DNA from: Planctomycetota bacterium
Lineage (GTDB): Bacteria; Planctomycetota; Phycisphaerae; Sedimentisphaerales; Anaerobacaceae
Direction of reading: 5' to 3'
NCBI GenBank assembly: GCA_023481165.1
Contig: JAMCWO010000094.1
Span: forward strand, 1-50,677
DNA: 50,677 nt
Each line of letters starts with the position of its first letter. Position 1 is the stretch's first letter. The position numbers were made by a program, and so were the translations under genes. Below the pieces are notes generated by a model that saw only the letters and a program-made list of their open reading frames with translations, had not been told where the DNA came from and searched no databases. Below, one piece after another: positions 47,960 through 50,677 of this stretch.

Positions 47960-48913
47960 ATGGCAGTGAACTGCGATAAACCAGAGCGCTGGAAGCGTGA
48001 TATCGCCCTTTCGGTAGACCTATATAACGCCTGGTTTCTGGAATTCGCGCCGAACACGTACCGGGAGGAGCGAGTACGAGCGACGGCGAATGTGCAGGTC
48101 ATGCTGGAGCGAACTGGATATCTTCGCAGGCTCACGTTCCATGAATTGAGCGAGCATCCCTCGGTTCTCTTCGGTCTTCGTATGTGTACCGCTCCCCCGA
48201 TTGCGAGGGATCGCTTGGTCGGATTAGCCGGCGTCCCCAGAGCCCTCGTGGATTCGATGGAGAAGGATGATTGCCTCCCGCCCCAGATGAACAAGGCTGC
48301 TTTGGAGAGGAGCATACAGAAGATCATCGCCATGGTTACACGCCTGGTCGATGTGGACATCTTCACGTGGCTGGCGGAAAGCCGTGACCCGACGCAGCAA
48401 GAGATATACAGAGCGGCGACGATCGTGGCAGACCGCCTGTGCGGGGCCAATGCCAACCCCATCATTCGTAACGCTCAGGAGCGAAGGCAGTTAAGCAGGA
48501 TCAGGGCTTGGCTGGAAGCCCGTCACTAGCAGGATATGACGGGCAAGACCGACCTGAAGGAAATGGCGCGGGGGACGTTTGCTTTTCGTTTGAACGTGCC
48601 GGGGCTGAAGGAAGATCGCAAAACGGTGAATATTCCGGTCGATGCCGTGGTCATGCCACGAAAGACCAAACCGGGCCAGTTGCCGGTAATGATTGAGGCA
48701 AAGTCGGCCGGGGATTTCACGAATACCAACAAGCGAAGAAAAGAGGAAGCAACAAAGATCGGTCAACTGAAGAGACTGCACGGCGATGCGGTCCAATACG
48801 TACTGTTCCTGTGCGGTTACTTTGACAGCGGGTATCTCGGCTATGAGGCGGCGGAAGGAATCGATTGGATCTGGGAACATCGCGCGGACGATTTGAAGGA
48901 ATTCGGGTTGTAG
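47960..48913 (+). pseudogene. XamI-type restriction endonuclease split by one in-frame amber codon
   Basis: Two pieces in the same frame, 47960-48529 and 48536-48913, together match the XamI endonuclease family (XamI cuts GTCGAC). The first piece has DIALSVDLYNAWFLEFAP, LRMCTAPPIARDRLVGLAGV, RAATIVADRLCGANANPIIR. The second has MARGTFAFRLNVPGL, the nuclease core VNIPVDAVVMP ... IEAKSAGDFTNTNKRRKEEA, and GYFDSGYLGYEAAEGIDWIW. A single TAG at 48527-48529 (after WLEARH) splits them; there is no frameshift or deletion. The EAK plus upstream Asp of the PD-(D/E)xK site remain in the second piece. If the stop is real, the enzyme is dead unless read through; a TAG from TAC/TAT (Tyr) or CAG is one base away. 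Confidence 0.88.
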
Positions 48914-48922
48914 AGTGTAGCT

Positions 48923-50503
48923 GTGGTTGAGGATCGTGAAAAAGCTCGTCAGGAGTTGACGGAACAGTTGCGGTCGGCGAAAAGCCAAGCTGTGCGAAAC
49001 AAGCTTGGGCAATTCGCGACCCCCGCGAGTCTGGCCTCCGACATCGTTCGACAGGCGCTCTCCCTGCTCGGACGGGGCCGCAGCATCCGTTTTCTTGAAC
49101 CGGGCTTCGGAACCGGGTCCTTCTATTCCGCTTTACTGCGGAGTGCATCGCCATCGCATATCGAAACCGCTGCAGGCTATGAAATCGACGCGCACTATTT
49201 CGAGCAGAGTGCTCGTCTCTGGGATGGCACCGGGCTACGGCTGCATCATGCTGATTTCACGAGAGTCGAACCCCCGCAAACGGAGGCCGACAGATATAAT
49301 CTGGTCGTGTGCAATCCGCCCTATGTGCGTCACCACCATCTGGACAGCTCCCAGAAGCAGGAGCTTCAAGCGATCGTATCGCGGAGGCTCCACTTCCAGA
49401 TGAACGGGCTGGGCGGTCTCTATACCTATTTCATGGCCCTTTCGCAGACGTGGATGTCAAAAGGCGGCGTCGGGGCGTGGCTTGTCCCGAGCGAGTTCAT
49501 GGACGTCAACTATGGGCGTAAGGTCAAAGAACTTCTGGTAAGTCGGGTGACCCTCCACCGTCTCCATCGGTTTGATCCGAACGAAGTGCAGTTTGAAGAC
49601 GCTCTGGTGTCTTCGGTGGTCGTGTTCTTCACCAACGCGTTGCCTTCCGACAACCACCAGGTGGAGTTCTCCTTTGGAGGGACGTTGGATGAGCCGAGAG
49701 TCTCCACTCTGGTTGGGTTGAATCAGGTGTACAAGACACCGAAATGGACGCACTTACCTCAATCCGCGGTCGAGCATGATCGAAAGGATAGCACGGGTAC
49801 GTTAGCTGATCTGTTCGCCATCAAACGAGGATTGGCAACAGGCTGCAACTCGTTCTTTGTCCTGTCGGCGGAAGAGGTGCAGAGACACAGCTTGCCCGCG
49901 CAGTTCCTTCGGCCGATCCTCCCGAGTCCAAGAGACATTGCAGGCGACGAGATACTGGCGGACAAAGCCGGGGAGCCGTTGATCGCGAAGCGACGCTACT
50001 TGGTCCACTGTGATCTGTGTGCAGAACGGATTCGAGCGGAGTATGAGTCATTTTGGCGGTACCTTGAGTACGGCATAGAAAGGGGCATCCACAAGCGATA
50101 CCTGTGTCGTCATCGAGAGCCGTGGTACAGCCAGGAGAATCGTCCGCCGGCCCCATTCCTCTGCACCTACATGGGAAGACCCACAGCGAGAAGCGAATCA
50201 CCGTTTCGGTTCATCCTCAATCACTCCCAAGCCACGGCGGCCAATGTCTATCTGATGCTGTACCCCAAACCCAGGCTTGCCACATTGCTCCAGGGCAACC
50301 CCGAAGTCTCCAGGGTTATCTGGAAGGCCCTTTCCTCCGTCACGCCGGAGAGCCTTGTCGGCCATGGACGCACCTACGGCGGCGGTCTTTACAAGCTTGA
50401 GCCAAAGGAATTGGCCAATCTGCCGGCTGACGTGATTCTTGATGTCCTCCCCAAGGGGACGAAAATGAGATCACACCGTCAACTCTCTCTGTTCGGGATG
50501 TAA
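48923..50503 (+). CDS. N6-adenine DNA methyltransferase of the XamI-type system
   Basis: A 526-residue class I SAM methyltransferase. Motif I (SAM binding) is FLEPGFGTGSFYSALL after an N-terminal KLGQFATP region. Motif IV NPPY is at 131-134 (VVCNPPYVRHHHL) as in N6-adenine enzymes. The C-terminal recognition region includes DLFAIKRGLATGCNSFFVLS and ILPSPRDIAGDE. The partner of XamI is expected to methylate adenine in GTCGAC; that specificity is inferred from the neighbouring nuclease. GTG start 9 bp after the nuclease stop, so co-transcribed. Full length. Confidence 0.9.
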   Translation: MVEDREKARQELTEQLRSAKSQAVRNKLGQFATPASLASDIVRQALSLLGRGRSIRFLEPGFGTGSFYSALLRSASPSHIETAAGYEIDAHYFEQSARLWDGTGLRLHHADFTRVEPPQTEADRYNLVVCNPPYVRHHHLDSSQKQELQAIVSRRLHFQMNGLGGLYTYFMALSQTWMSKGGVGAWLVPSEFMDVNYGRKVKELLVSRVTLHRLHRFDPNEVQFEDALVSSVVVFFTNALPSDNHQVEFSFGGTLDEPRVSTLVGLNQVYKTPKWTHLPQSAVEHDRKDSTGTLADLFAIKRGLATGCNSFFVLSAEEVQRHSLPAQFLRPILPSPRDIAGDEILADKAGEPLIAKRRYLVHCDLCAERIRAEYESFWRYLEYGIERGIHKRYLCRHREPWYSQENRPPAPFLCTYMGRPTARSESPFRFILNHSQATAANVYLMLYPKPRLATLLQGNPEVSRVIWKALSSVTPESLVGHGRTYGGGLYKLEPKELANLPADVILDVLPKGTKMRSHRQLSLFGM

Positions 50504-50570
50504 CGAGGTTGCTGCCTCGCGGGAACCAAGAGACTTGGAGGGTCAGCCCTGAATGGCACTTCCATAAGCC

Positions 50571-50677
50571 CTATGTTGCATTGAGTAGGCGTGCTTTGGC
50601 AACGGCGCGAGGCTCGTTCAAGTACACCTGTTTCTTGCGTCGTTTCACCGCCCGGGGCTCAACCCGATCCGGACGGT
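50571..50677 (-). mobile_element. Partial IS4-family-like transposase C-terminus, running off the window
   Basis: The minus strand reads RPDRVEPRAVKRRKKQ, then a basic tail ending in TAG at 50573-50571. This is the standard C-terminal RVEPRAVKRR motif of IS4-type DDE transposases. Only the last ~35 codons are inside the window; inverted-repeat ends cannot be judged. Confidence 0.75.

Noticed and set aside
1-50677. CRISPR arrays, rRNA or tRNA genes
   Set aside because: No regularly spaced short repeats, no rRNA-like blocks and no convincing tRNA T-loop/acceptor pairs were noticed.

Overview
This is a GC-rich bacterial chromosomal window, probably from a planctomycete-like (PVC-group) organism. 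The inference rests on five twin-arginine (TAT) signal-bearing Gfo/Idh/MocA oxidoreductases, two TAT-signal TIM-barrel sugar isomerases, a fucose-isomerase-like protein, GH43 and GH5-like glycosidases, a Pkn-type kinase fused to a TolB-like/TPR region, and an AHIDSGKTT-type EF-G. No rRNA, tRNA or CRISPR array was seen, so the placement is not proven. Several genes are broken (AraC regulator, VOC protein, Ste14-like methyltransferase, DUF2284 fragment, XamI nuclease). Recognisable sigma70-type promoters occur in front of many genes.

Layout. 1-2100: end of a long repetitive coiled-coil protein with a carbohydrate-binding-like C-terminus, then repeats. 2130-5621: EF-G, a Cdd1-type HhH protein, and decayed VOC and AraC genes. 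5634-12773 (all minus): sugar isomerase, DUF2231-Rieske membrane protein, Ser/Thr kinase, MetE-like protein and an oxidoreductase. 13154-18273 (plus): small Cys protein, GH43, lipoprotein, GH5-like hydrolase, cysteine synthase and a zinc-ribbon/PH-domain membrane protein. 18274-21484 (minus): DUF502 protein, a ParE/RelE-type toxin-antitoxin pair and an ankyrin lipoprotein. Each of these three units ends next to a copy of a 43-44 bp direct repeat that forms the 3' end of the PH gene. 21666-30358: formamidopyrimidine-DNA glycosylase, decayed methyltransferase, M14 peptidase operon with an isomerase-fold protein, a secreted-looking phage tail-tube-fold protein and a beta-lactamase-fold hydrolase. 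30600-36321: nucleoside deaminase and a complete MacA/MacB/TolC-type efflux operon with a palindrome inside its promoter. 36322-47109: repeat-rich spacers with sugar isomerase and oxidoreductase genes, two of them a clear tandem duplication, plus a TIGR03546/TIGR03545-like fusion protein. 47122-50677: an accessory island with a 19-bp perfect inverted repeat, an MNT-type nucleotidyltransferase, a XamI-type restriction-modification system whose nuclease is cut by one in-frame amber codon, and the end of an IS4-like transposase.

How it fits together. The TAT-exported oxidoreductases, isomerases and glycosidases look like a distributed sugar-catabolism gene set. The efflux operon is a self-contained tripartite machine. 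The most unusual features are the cassette-like repeat block at 18230-19849, the secreted tail-tube protein at 28375, the family of double-hairpin intergenic elements, and the amber-interrupted XamI nuclease.
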